Shown piece after piece: positions 49,338-57,307 of a stretch of 64,000 nt of DNA. The stretch lies in the NCBI RefSeq assembly GCF_022606295.1, contig NZ_JAHHZS010000001.1, forward strand, positions 1 through 64,000. The letters run 5' to 3'. Positions within the stretch are counted from its first letter, which is position 1; each line of letters begins with the position of its first letter. A program made the translations under genes and the position numbers. Source of the stretch: Arthrobacter bambusae (GTDB lineage: Bacteria; Actinomycetota; Actinomycetes; Actinomycetales; Micrococcaceae). The notes beneath the pieces were generated by a model, which worked only from the letters and a program-made list of their open reading frames with translations, did no database searches and had not been told where the DNA came from.

Positions 49338-50708
49338 ATGACACTAAGTACCCTCCGCTCAACCCCGCATCCGCGGCGGCGAAGCATCGCAGCGGGCGGC
49401 CTGGCCGCCCTCGTCTCGGTCGCCTTGGCGGCTTGCGGCGCACCATCGGCCTCCGACTCGCCGTCGGCGGCATCGAACATTTCGGCAGGGTCCGGCACGG
49501 GCACCCTGAAGGTCTGGGCGCTGGATGGCCAGTCCGCGGAGAACACGGCGATCCAGAAGATCGTCTCCGACTTCGAATCCACCCACCCGGACATCAAAGT
49601 CAAGATGCAGTTCCTGCCAGCTGACTCTTTCGCAAAGGCCCTGCAGACCTCCAGCCCCGCTGACCTTCCCGATGTCCTGGAAGTCGACGGGCCGCAGATC
49701 GCCAACCTGGCCTACGGGCAGAAGATCGCTCCACTGTCGGACTACGTCTCAGCGGCCACCGTTCAGAACCAGACCGACGCCGTCAAAGGCCAGAACACCG
49801 TGGACGGAAAACTCTACGCCGTGAGCATGATGAACTCCGGTCTGGCAATGTGGGGCAACAAGAAGCTGCTCGACAAAGCCGGGGTGACGATGCCGAAGAG
49901 CGCGTCAGAGGCCTGGACTGCGGACGAATTCACCGAGGTCCTCAAGAAGCTCTCCGCCGTCGTGCCCAACGGCAAGCCTCTCGGTATCGCGGAGAACAAC
50001 GGACTGAGCTCCGAATACGGCATTTACGGCTTCTCTCCGGTCCTGTGGTCTGCCGGCACACCGATGATAGCCAACGGCAAAGCTTCCGGTGCGCTTGATT
50101 CGGACACTGCGGTGAACGCCCTGAAGAAGTTCGCCTCGTGGAAACAGTTCACCAACCCCGACGGTGACGGCACGGCCTTTCAGTCCGGTCAGGTGGCGCT
50201 GAACTGGATGGGCAACTGGATGTACCCGGCCTATGCCAAGGCACTCGGGAACGACCTCGTCGTGGGCCCGCTGCCCAACTTCGGCAAGGGAGCAAAGACC
50301 GGTTCCGGAACGATCGCCTGGAGCCTCGGAGGGCACACGAAGAACGGCGCGGCAGCAGGCAAATTGCTTGACTTCCTCATGAGCGACCCCGTCGTTTCCA
50401 CTTACACCGCTGCTAACGGGGCCCCGCCGGCGACGAAAACCACCGCAGCCTCCTCTCCGCTTTACGGAGCGGGCAAGCCCTTGGCTTTCTTGCGGGACCA
50501 ACTCGACGCAGCTTGCCCCACAGAGGATCGGCTGTCCCAGCAGTGCGTTGCCGTATCGCGGCCCGTGACAGCGGGTTATCCGGTGGTGACGTCATCGTTC
50601 GGCAAGGCTCTTACCGCCATCTGGGGCGGGGCCGACGTGGCTGCAAGTCTCCAGGCAGCCGCACGGGCGATCGACCGCGATTTCGCGGACAACAACAACT
50701 ACAAGTGA
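49338..50708 (+). CDS. ABC importer sugar-binding lipoprotein (family 1, CUT1)
   Basis: A 456-aa lipoprotein. The signal peptide has RRRS and lipobox LAAC (Cys33), so the mature protein is lipid-anchored outside. Binding-protein landmarks are GTLKVWALDGQSAENTAIQK, VSDFESTHPDIKVKMQFLP, DVLEVDGPQIANLA and GQVALNWMGNWMYPAYAKAL. It delivers an oligosaccharide to the two permeases that follow. GAAGGAG precedes the ATG. The LacI-type operator just upstream indicates induction by the sugar. Confidence 0.92.
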   Translation: MTLSTLRSTPHPRRRSIAAGGLAALVSVALAACGAPSASDSPSAASNISAGSGTGTLKVWALDGQSAENTAIQKIVSDFESTHPDIKVKMQFLPADSFAKALQTSSPADLPDVLEVDGPQIANLAYGQKIAPLSDYVSAATVQNQTDAVKGQNTVDGKLYAVSMMNSGLAMWGNKKLLDKAGVTMPKSASEAWTADEFTEVLKKLSAVVPNGKPLGIAENNGLSSEYGIYGFSPVLWSAGTPMIANGKASGALDSDTAVNALKKFASWKQFTNPDGDGTAFQSGQVALNWMGNWMYPAYAKALGNDLVVGPLPNFGKGAKTGSGTIAWSLGGHTKNGAAAGKLLDFLMSDPVVSTYTAANGAPPATKTTAASSPLYGAGKPLAFLRDQLDAACPTEDRLSQQCVAVSRPVTAGYPVVTSSFGKALTAIWGGADVAASLQAAARAIDRDFADNNNYK

Positions 50709-50713
50709 TCGCT

Positions 50714-50747
50714 ACCGTACGGGGTGGGCTTGCCTACCCCGTACGGT
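50714..50747. promoter_or_regulatory. 12-bp perfect hairpin between binding-protein and permease genes
   Basis: Arms ACCGTACGGGGT and ACCCCGTACGGT with a 10-nt loop. No T-tract follows. Hairpins in this place protect or end the highly expressed binding-protein message so that less permease is made. Confidence 0.75.
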
Positions 50748-50766
50748 AACCGTCGAAGGCTAGGTT

Positions 50767-51732
50767 ATGACTCTTCTTATTCGATCCCAGGCCAGGCGGA
50801 CGGCGCCGCCCACCCAGCGGCGAAAGCGGCTCTCGTCCCATGCGATCATGGGCCCGGTGATGGCCGCCCCCGCGCTCATCCTTCTCGCCGTTTTCCTCGC
50901 CATCCCGTTCCTTGGCGCCATCGCGATGTCGTTCTACCGGCTTCAGCTCAATAGCACCCGGGCCCCACGATTCATTGGGCTGGAGCAATATTCAAGGCTC
51001 TTCACCGACCCTGATATCAGCGCGGCCTTCCTGCATTCGCTGGGTAACAACTTCACCTTCGCGGCCGTGGTGGTGCCTGTCCAGACGGCGCTCGCCCTGG
51101 GACTAGCGCTTCTGGTGAACGGCAAGCTCCGTGGCATGGCCGTGTTCCGCACAATGTTCTTCATGCCACTCGTTTTCCCGCTGGCCCTGGTTGCCGTCGT
51201 GTGGCGGCTCATTTTCGCACGGGATGACCACGGCCTGCTGAATTCCGCAATTTCGCTGTTCACGGGCGGTTCCGTCGGTCCGCACGATTGGCTTGGAAGC
51301 AGCGCAACTGCCATGGGGGCGATCATCGTGATGTCGATTTGGCAGAGCGTGAGCTTCCAGATGATCATCCTCCTCGGGGGACTGCAGGCTGTTCCCCATG
51401 ACCTGTATGAGGCTGCCTCCCTGGACCGCGCTGGACGATGGAGTCAATTCCTGCACGTTACCGTGCCCGGAATTCGAAACACCCTCATCTTCGTGGCACT
51501 GCTGACCACGGTCTTCTCTTTCCGCCTCTTTGACCAGGTGTACCTTCTCGGCCAAAGCGGATCCGTTGATATCGAATCGACCCAGACAATGATGTACCAG
51601 GTCATCACTACCGGCTATGACCAGAACAACATCGGCCAAGGCGCAGCCATGGCCGTGGTCTTCCTCGTCATTGTCACCATCGTCGCCGTCATCCAACGCC
51701 GGCTCGTCCGTCAGGAAGGAAGCATCCGATGA
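50767..51732 (+). CDS. ABC importer permease, MalF-like
   Basis: A 321-aa permease with six TM helices. The EAA loop (docking site for the ATPase) is VPHDLYEAASLDRAGRWSQF and LHVTVPGIRNTL. The N-terminus SHAIMGPVMAAPALILLAVF is typical of CUT1 permeases. GAAGG lies before the ATG. It overlaps the next gene by ATGA. Confidence 0.92.
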   Translation: MTLLIRSQARRTAPPTQRRKRLSSHAIMGPVMAAPALILLAVFLAIPFLGAIAMSFYRLQLNSTRAPRFIGLEQYSRLFTDPDISAAFLHSLGNNFTFAAVVVPVQTALALGLALLVNGKLRGMAVFRTMFFMPLVFPLALVAVVWRLIFARDDHGLLNSAISLFTGGSVGPHDWLGSSATAMGAIIVMSIWQSVSFQMIILLGGLQAVPHDLYEAASLDRAGRWSQFLHVTVPGIRNTLIFVALLTTVFSFRLFDQVYLLGQSGSVDIESTQTMMYQVITTGYDQNNIGQGAAMAVVFLVIVTIVAVIQRRLVRQEGSIR

Positions 51733-52586
51733 CCCGCGTCCGAAGCATCAAACGGTCCCGGCTGCTCTCGAGGACCGGACGCTATGCACTGCTCGTCTTC
51801 TTCGGCCTGATCTTCTTCGTTCCCGTGTACTACTTGTTGGTCGGAAGCCTCAGGCCTGGTGACAAAGTCCTGGGCGGCCTGAGCGCCTTGGTTCCATCGG
51901 ACCTGTCGCTCGACAACTATGCCGGCGTGTTTAACCGGTTCTCCAACGACACCACGGGATATGTGTGGCAGTTCGCCGGGGTCTCCCTGGCGGTTACCGC
52001 CATTGTTGTACTCGGAGGTCTGCTAGTGAACTCACTCGCCGGCTACGCGCTGGCGCGCATGAAGTGGCGGGGACGCAACATCGTGCTCCTCCTGGTGACC
52101 ATCATGACAATCATCCCGTTCGAGGCGGTGGCACTGCCTCTTTACTACATGCTCTCCGGCCAACGGAACACACTATACGTCCAGGCCCTGCCCTTCCTGG
52201 CCAATGCGTTCTCGATTTTCCTCTTCTACACGTACTTCCTCAGCATCCCCGTGGAGGTGGAAGAAGCGGCAACGATCGATGGGGCCGGACCGGTGCGGAC
52301 CCTCTTCCAAGTGGTGGCCCCCATGAGCCTGCCAGCTTACGCGACGGTAGCCATTCTGACCTTCCTGGGCCAGTGGGGCCAATATCTTTGGCCAGTACTC
52401 ATGATTACCGACACCAAACTCCGGCCCCTTCCGCTGGAGCTGAGCGTTTTCCAAAACGCACAGCCGCCGGAATGGGGACCGGTGCTAGCGTTCGGAGTCC
52501 TCTTTGTCTTGCCGGTGCTTGTTGTCTTCCTGATCTTCCAGAGATCCTTTGTCGCCAGCGTGGCAAGTTCCGGCGTGAAAGGTTGA
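51729..52586 (+). CDS. ABC importer permease, MalG-like
   Basis: A 285-aa permease with six TM helices. The EAA loop is SIPVEVEEAATIDGAGPVRT and LFQVVAPMSLPAYATVAIL. RTGRYALLVFFGLIFFVPVY is TM1. GGAAGGAAG precedes the ATG. No ABC ATPase gene is present in the cluster; a shared MsmX/MsiK-type ATPase elsewhere must power it, as is usual for actinobacterial CUT1 importers. Confidence 0.92.
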   Translation: MTRVRSIKRSRLLSRTGRYALLVFFGLIFFVPVYYLLVGSLRPGDKVLGGLSALVPSDLSLDNYAGVFNRFSNDTTGYVWQFAGVSLAVTAIVVLGGLLVNSLAGYALARMKWRGRNIVLLLVTIMTIIPFEAVALPLYYMLSGQRNTLYVQALPFLANAFSIFLFYTYFLSIPVEVEEAATIDGAGPVRTLFQVVAPMSLPAYATVAILTFLGQWGQYLWPVLMITDTKLRPLPLELSVFQNAQPPEWGPVLAFGVLFVLPVLVVFLIFQRSFVASVASSGVKG

Positions 52587-52629
52587 GCGTCGCACCCCGA
52601 TTCCACCGATTCCCCAGGAGAAGATGCAC

Positions 52630-53796
52630 ATGAATGAAGTAAATGGATTCGCGGCTGATGGCTTCGGCCCGGTCGCCGATGCCTACCGCACAAGCGTCGG
52701 CGACGGCGAAGGCGGGTCTGCGCTGAACATCAGGGTCGGCGGTAAGACGGTCGTCGACCTGTGGGCAGGCCTCGCCGACCGGCACGGGCGAAGTGCTTGG
52801 GCACGTAATACGCCGACGGTGATCTTCTCTTGCACGAAAGGCCTCGTCGCAATCCTTGCTGCCATGCTGGTTGGCCAAGGCCGGCTCGGGCTGGACAGGC
52901 CGGTTGCCGATTACTGGCCGGAGTTCGGGGCTGCCGGCAAGGAGGCGATCACAGTCCGGCAGCTCCTGAGCCACCGTGCCGGGCTTGCGGCGCCCCGGGA
53001 AGACATCAGCCTTGAGACCGCGCTCGACTGGCCGTCGATTGTGTCCGTCCTGGCCTCGCAGGAACCGCTGTGGAAGCCTGGAACGGCGTATGGCTACCAC
53101 GCATTGACTTACGGCTGGTACGTAGGCGAGGTCATCCGCCGCATTACCGGTACCAGCGTGGGCTCGTTCCTGCAAAAGTCCGTCAGTGGTCCGTTGGGCG
53201 CCGACGCGTGGATCGGGATCCCGCCGTCGGTGGAGCCGCTGGTGGCCAGACTCAATGCGGGGGACAGCATCCGGAATGCGCCTGCGAGCGGCACCCGGCA
53301 ACCGGATGAGGACGATCTCTACTGGGCCGGCCGGGCGATGACGCTGGGAACGGCTTTCCCGCCCGAGCTGGTGGTCGCAGGCGCAGGATTCGACTCGCCC
53401 GAGGTGCATCAGGCCGAGGTTCCGGGCGCAGGCGGAATCGCCACGGCCGCGGCACTCGCCACGATCTGGTCAGCTACAGTGGCTCCGACGGAGGGCGTGA
53501 CCCTTGTGGAGAGCGATGTCGTCAACGACATGACCCAGGTCCAGAGCGAGGGAGAGCCTGTTTGGTGGCTTCCTGGCCCGTACCCCCGGTGGGGAACTGG
53601 GTTCATGCTCTCGTCTCCACGACGGGAGTTCCTCACGTCCTCTTCGTTTGGACACGACGGCGCGGGCGGTCAAGTCGCTTTCGCGGATCCCGTGCATAAC
53701 GTCGGCTTCGGCTATGTCACGAACACCCTCGAAAACCAGGACGATCCCCGGGCGACATCCATCGTGCGCGCCTTGAGAAGAATCATGGAACCCTAA
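52630..53796 (+). CDS. Serine hydrolase, beta-lactamase/esterase family VIII-like (paralogue 2)
   Basis: A 388-aa protein with SxxK motif VIFSCTKGLVAILAAML, Tyr motif YGYHALTYGWYVGEVIRRIT and third motif FGHDGAGGQVAFADPVHN, all shared with the protein at 48035. I choose ATG 52630 because AGGAG is 9 nt upstream (3 nt for ATG 52624). Two copies in one sugar regulon suggest different acyl positions or substrates. Its stop overlaps the stop of the convergent LacI gene by 3 nt. Confidence 0.86.
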   Translation: MNEVNGFAADGFGPVADAYRTSVGDGEGGSALNIRVGGKTVVDLWAGLADRHGRSAWARNTPTVIFSCTKGLVAILAAMLVGQGRLGLDRPVADYWPEFGAAGKEAITVRQLLSHRAGLAAPREDISLETALDWPSIVSVLASQEPLWKPGTAYGYHALTYGWYVGEVIRRITGTSVGSFLQKSVSGPLGADAWIGIPPSVEPLVARLNAGDSIRNAPASGTRQPDEDDLYWAGRAMTLGTAFPPELVVAGAGFDSPEVHQAEVPGAGGIATAAALATIWSATVAPTEGVTLVESDVVNDMTQVQSEGEPVWWLPGPYPRWGTGFMLSSPRREFLTSSSFGHDGAGGQVAFADPVHNVGFGYVTNTLENQDDPRATSIVRALRRIMEP

Positions 53797-54812
53797 TCAA
53801 TGACGGATGAACGCTCAATCAATGGCATGGGCACCAGTCGCTCGCCTGGAGCCGCATCGTCGGATAGCAGCAAGCTGACCGCATGCCTGCCCATCTGTTC
53901 GTGGGGGAGGGCAACCGTAGTGAGGCCCGGACGCAGATATGAGGCCAGTTCGTCGTTATCGAACGACACAATCGAAATATCGTCCGGAATTCGAAGGCCC
54001 TTCTCCTGAATCGCCTGATAAGCGCCGAAGGCGAGCCGGTCGTTCATGCACAGCAGAGCGCGGATGCCCGGATGCCGACGCAGGATCTTCTTCGCCGCCA
54101 CGTATCCGGTATCCGCGTCCCAGAGCCAGACTGATTCCCAGACGGCGACGTCGATTCCGTGTTCGGCGAGGGCATCCTTGACGCCGTCCACCCGCCGACT
54201 GACGGCGACCGAACGGAACAGGCCGTGCTCGGCCTCTTCGGAGTACCCGAGCACGGCCACCCCGTCGGTGAAGCCGTGACGGGCGAACACTTCAACAGCG
54301 GTTCTCCCCCCGGTGTACTCGTCGGACAATACGCTGACAGCGTGCCCCTGACTCGTGGCGTTCAAGAGAACTGAACGCGTCCCGGCCGGTAGTTCCGGAA
54401 TGTACAGCTCGCGGGCCCGCATGGAGGCAAAGACGATTCCATCCACCTGCCTATCGAGTACGGCTTCGAGGGCCGAGGCTTCCAGTTTGGCTTCGCCTCC
54501 GGTCTCAAGGACGAGCATGACATGGTCGGCCGCTCCCGCCGCCGCGAGAGCACCTTCAATCAGGCCGCTTGCGAATCTGGTGGTGGCAACACGGTCCGAG
54601 ATGAAACCAATGGTCCGTGTCTTCTGCGTCCTCAACCCTCTTGCCGCAACGTTGGGACGATAGTTCAGTTCGGCCGCGGCCGCGAGCACACGCTCGTGCG
54701 CATCCTGGGACAGCCGGGTATCCGGACGTCCGTTGAGGATCATCGAGGCGGCCGTGGTCGAAAGTCCGGCGAGCTTTGCAACATCTGCCAAAGTAACGCG
54801 TTTGGGCGCCAT
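53793..54812 (-). CDS. LacI-family transcriptional repressor of the sugar regulon
   Basis: A 339-aa regulator. HTH: VTLADVAKLAGLSTTAASMI and LNGRPDTRLS (minor-groove hinge region follows: NVAARGLRTQKTRTIGFIS). Ligand-binding core: VSVLSDEYTGGRTAVEVFAR, IRALLCMNDRLAFGAYQAIQ and DDISIVSFDNDELASYLRPG. The ATG at 54812 follows GAAGGAG; 24 extra residues of the longer frame from 54884 are not typical. It most likely binds the two GCTAAA-type palindromes and possibly a half-site before its own gene. Confidence 0.92.
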   Translation of the reverse strand: MAPKRVTLADVAKLAGLSTTAASMILNGRPDTRLSQDAHERVLAAAAELNYRPNVAARGLRTQKTRTIGFISDRVATTRFASGLIEGALAAAGAADHVMLVLETGGEAKLEASALEAVLDRQVDGIVFASMRARELYIPELPAGTRSVLLNATSQGHAVSVLSDEYTGGRTAVEVFARHGFTDGVAVLGYSEEAEHGLFRSVAVSRRVDGVKDALAEHGIDVAVWESVWLWDADTGYVAAKKILRRHPGIRALLCMNDRLAFGAYQAIQEKGLRIPDDISIVSFDNDELASYLRPGLTTVALPHEQMGRHAVSLLLSDDAAPGERLVPMPLIERSSVID

Positions 54813-54873
54813 ACACACTCCTTCAGGACCGCACGCGCCCCCGGGCAGGACTAGGTGCCCACTCAGTATATTT

Positions 54874-54890
54874 GCTAAATCCATTCATCT
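54874..54890 (-). promoter_or_regulatory. Possible operator half-site upstream of LacI gene
   Basis: GCTAAAT (54874-54880), seven bases identical to the half of the regulon operator, followed by an imperfect second half (CCATTCATCT). It lies about 60 nt upstream of the LacI start, so weak autoregulation is possible. Confidence 0.4.
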
Positions 54891-54930
54891 CGGGGTGCGG
54901 CTCCGAAGGCATCGCTTTTCCCGCCAATCC

Positions 54931-56436
54931 CTACTGCAGCTTGAACAAATTGTGCGTCGCCGGACCCTCCAGCAGCTTGCCCGCGGCCGAGAAGCGCGAG
55001 CCGTGGAGCGGGCAGTCCCAGGACTTCTCGGCGTCATTCCAGTGCAGGATCCCGCCCAAGTGCGCGCATTCTGCCGACACCCTGCACACCACGCCATCCA
55101 CCGTGCAGATAGCGGCGGGTTTCCCATGGAAAAGTCCTGTGACGCCCGTGCCCTCGGCGGGGCTGGTCTCCTCCGTGATGGCCGGCTTCTTCTTCAAGGC
55201 CGCCTTGTCCCGGAAATTCTGCTGCTGTGTCTCTACGTTGAGCGAAATCGTCGACGCCGCCCCGCGGGCACCGGTGATCCGGTGGTGGATCGTGCGGGCC
55301 CACTCCGGCTTTTCGCCACGGATATCCGCAGTGATATCCAGCGCCGCCGCAACACCGTTTGTCATGCCCCACTTGTTGTAGCCGGTGCCGAAGAAGATCT
55401 TCCCGTGGCCCCGGGGAAGCCTGCCGAAGAACGGCATGAGATTGCCGGCCTGGTAGTCCTGGGCAGCCCACGTGTGCGTGACCTCGGCCCCCGGATAGTG
55501 CTGTTGGGCCCAACCGAGGAGCTCATTCACATGGACCTGCGTGGACGGCGCCCGGCCACCCGCATGACCGAACCCGCCCACCAAAAGCAACGACCCGCCG
55601 TCGGGCAGTGGATAGTCCCTCAGCGAGCGGGTGGGCGGCTCCGCGGAAAGGTACATTCCGGGAGGCGGGCTGATGCCGTCCGGCAGCCGCAACGCGGCGG
55701 CGTACGAACGATTGGGCCGCAGCTTCGCGAAGTACAGTCCGCGGTTCAGGATGGGTGTCCCGGTGGCGAGCACCACGTTGCGGGCGCGGACCTCGCCCTT
55801 CCTTGTGACCACCGTCAGGGGATCGCCGTTGCGGACGTTCATGACGCGGATACCCTCCACAATGCTGCCGCCGGCGGCCCGGACATCCGCAGCCAGCGCA
55901 TCCAGGACGTCCATGGGGTTGAACTGGGCCTGCTTCGCAAGCCGCAAGGCGGCGTCGACGTCGAACGGCAGCCCGGTCTCGCGGGTGGACTTGACGTTGA
56001 GCCCGCACGCCCGGGAAGCGTTGGCTTCGGCGACGAGGTGTTCCGCGCCAGTGGGTGTAGTGGCGAAGGTGTAGGCATCCCGGTACTGGAAAGGCACACC
56101 CCGGCCCTCAAGGTAATCGAGCAGCCACTTCTGGCCCGCCCTGTTCGCGTCAACGTACGCGCGGACCACGTTCACCGAATACTGGTTCCGGAGCCTGGAC
56201 AGCGTAGTGCCCTGCAAAAGGCTCAACTTGGCCGTGGTGTTGCCGGTGTTGACCGCCCCGATGTGCCGGGCCTCGAGGACCAGCACGCTGCTGCCGGTCC
56301 GTGCCAGCATGAGGGCCGTGGCCAGGCCCGTGATCCCGGCGCCGACCACGACGGCGTCGTAACTGTTCCCTGGCATGAATTCATCGGGGCCCGCAACTGC
56401 GGAAGCCTCGCGGGCGTCTAGCCACAGAGAAGTCAT
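54931..56436 (-). CDS. FAD-dependent oxidoreductase with C-terminal Rieske [2Fe-2S] domain
   Basis: A 501-aa fusion enzyme. The N-terminal DadA/glycine-oxidase-type FAD domain begins YDAVVVGAGITGLATALMLA and continues with VLATGTPILNRGLYF and FFGTGYNKWGMTNGVAAALD. The Rieske domain carries C-x-H in ECAHLGGILHWND and C-x2-H in WDCPLHGSRF. It resembles Rieske-containing FAD oxidoreductases of unknown substrate in many soil bacteria. It is divergent from a TetR gene across a perfect palindrome. A decayed copy of the C-terminus lies at 46617-46803. Confidence 0.9.
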   Translation of the reverse strand: MTSLWLDAREASAVAGPDEFMPGNSYDAVVVGAGITGLATALMLARTGSSVLVLEARHIGAVNTGNTTAKLSLLQGTTLSRLRNQYSVNVVRAYVDANRAGQKWLLDYLEGRGVPFQYRDAYTFATTPTGAEHLVAEANASRACGLNVKSTRETGLPFDVDAALRLAKQAQFNPMDVLDALAADVRAAGGSIVEGIRVMNVRNGDPLTVVTRKGEVRARNVVLATGTPILNRGLYFAKLRPNRSYAAALRLPDGISPPPGMYLSAEPPTRSLRDYPLPDGGSLLLVGGFGHAGGRAPSTQVHVNELLGWAQQHYPGAEVTHTWAAQDYQAGNLMPFFGRLPRGHGKIFFGTGYNKWGMTNGVAAALDITADIRGEKPEWARTIHHRITGARGAASTISLNVETQQQNFRDKAALKKKPAITEETSPAEGTGVTGLFHGKPAAICTVDGVVCRVSAECAHLGGILHWNDAEKSWDCPLHGSRFSAAGKLLEGPATHNLFKLQ

Positions 56437-56590
56437 AGCGTCCCATGTCCCTTCAGCCGGCCGCGGCCCACACCGGAATTAGCGCGGCGGCGGCCCGGTA
56501 GTGCCAGAGAAGCAGAAGGCCGCAAGAGAAGCAAGAGGGGAGCCCCGACGTCGCGGGTTGCCTGTGCCGAGTCAACGAAAAATGGGGTCT

Positions 56591-56606
56591 GACAGACCGG
56601 TCTGTC
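56591..56606. promoter_or_regulatory. TetR operator palindrome
   Basis: GACAGACCGGTCTGTC is a perfect 16-bp palindrome in the 201-nt gap between the Rieske/FAD gene (minus) and the TetR gene (plus). Its centre is 39 nt before the TetR ATG, where the regulator would block its own promoter and probably the divergent one. Confidence 0.8.
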
Positions 56607-56637
56607 TGGTTGCTCTGCGAGTACGATTGCTTTCACC

Positions 56638-57282
56638 ATGAGTACGCCAGATGCCTCGGAAGCACCCGGTTCGTCTTCATTGCCAGCCGGACAAACGACC
56701 ACCCGTGATGACGCGGTGGATCGTATCCTGGACGCCGCCTACGAACTCTTCTCCCGCCGCGGGATCCGCGCGGTGGGGGTCGATCAGCTCATCGAGCGTT
56801 CAGGAGTAGCGAAGGCCACCTTCTACCGCCACTTCCCCTCGAAGGACGATCTGGTGCTTGCCTTCCTGGCGCTTCGCGACCAGATCTGGACCGTGGACTT
56901 GATCATCTCCGACGCCCGGAACCGGGGAAACACCCCCGAGGAGCAGTTGCTCGCGATCTTCGACGTCTTCGGCGACTGGTTCCAGCGGGAGGATTTTGAG
57001 GCGTGCTCGTTCATCAACGTCCTGCTTGAAATGGGGCGTGAACATCCCCTGGGCAAAGCCAGCATCGGCTACCTTGCCAGGATCAGGGGGCACATCCAGG
57101 AGTTGGCAGAAGAAGCCGGACTGGAACGCACCGAGGAGTTCGCGCGCTCCTGGCACATCCTGATGAAGGGATCCATCATCTCGGCCACCGAAGGCGACGT
57201 CCTGGCGTCGAAGCGAGCCCAACAGATGGCCTCCTGGCTGATCGAACAGCACCGAGGCCCGGAGCGCCCGGTAACCGCCTGA
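56638..57282 (+). CDS. TetR-family transcriptional regulator
   Basis: A 214-aa protein. HTH: AVDRILDAAYELFSRRGIRA and VGVDQLIERSGVAKATFYRH, then FPSKDDLVLAFLALRDQI. The C-terminal ligand domain is helical and of normal size. A hydrophilic N-terminal 25 residues precedes the HTH. No clear ribosome site before the ATG. Probably binds the palindrome at 56591-56606 and controls itself and the Rieske/FAD oxidoreductase. Confidence 0.9.
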   Translation: MSTPDASEAPGSSSLPAGQTTTRDDAVDRILDAAYELFSRRGIRAVGVDQLIERSGVAKATFYRHFPSKDDLVLAFLALRDQIWTVDLIISDARNRGNTPEEQLLAIFDVFGDWFQREDFEACSFINVLLEMGREHPLGKASIGYLARIRGHIQELAEEAGLERTEEFARSWHILMKGSIISATEGDVLASKRAQQMASWLIEQHRGPERPVTA

Positions 57283-57307
57283 GACGTCCCGAGTCCTGCG
57301 CGGCCTG

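Noticed and set aside
48035-53796. Antibiotic-resistance beta-lactamases
   Set aside because: Both proteins have SxxK motifs but lack signal peptides and class C features; family VIII-type esterases in a sugar regulon are more likely.
54733-56421. A 562-codon plus-strand frame opposite the Rieske/FAD gene
   Set aside because: Shadow frame; the minus strand carries FAD and Rieske motifs.
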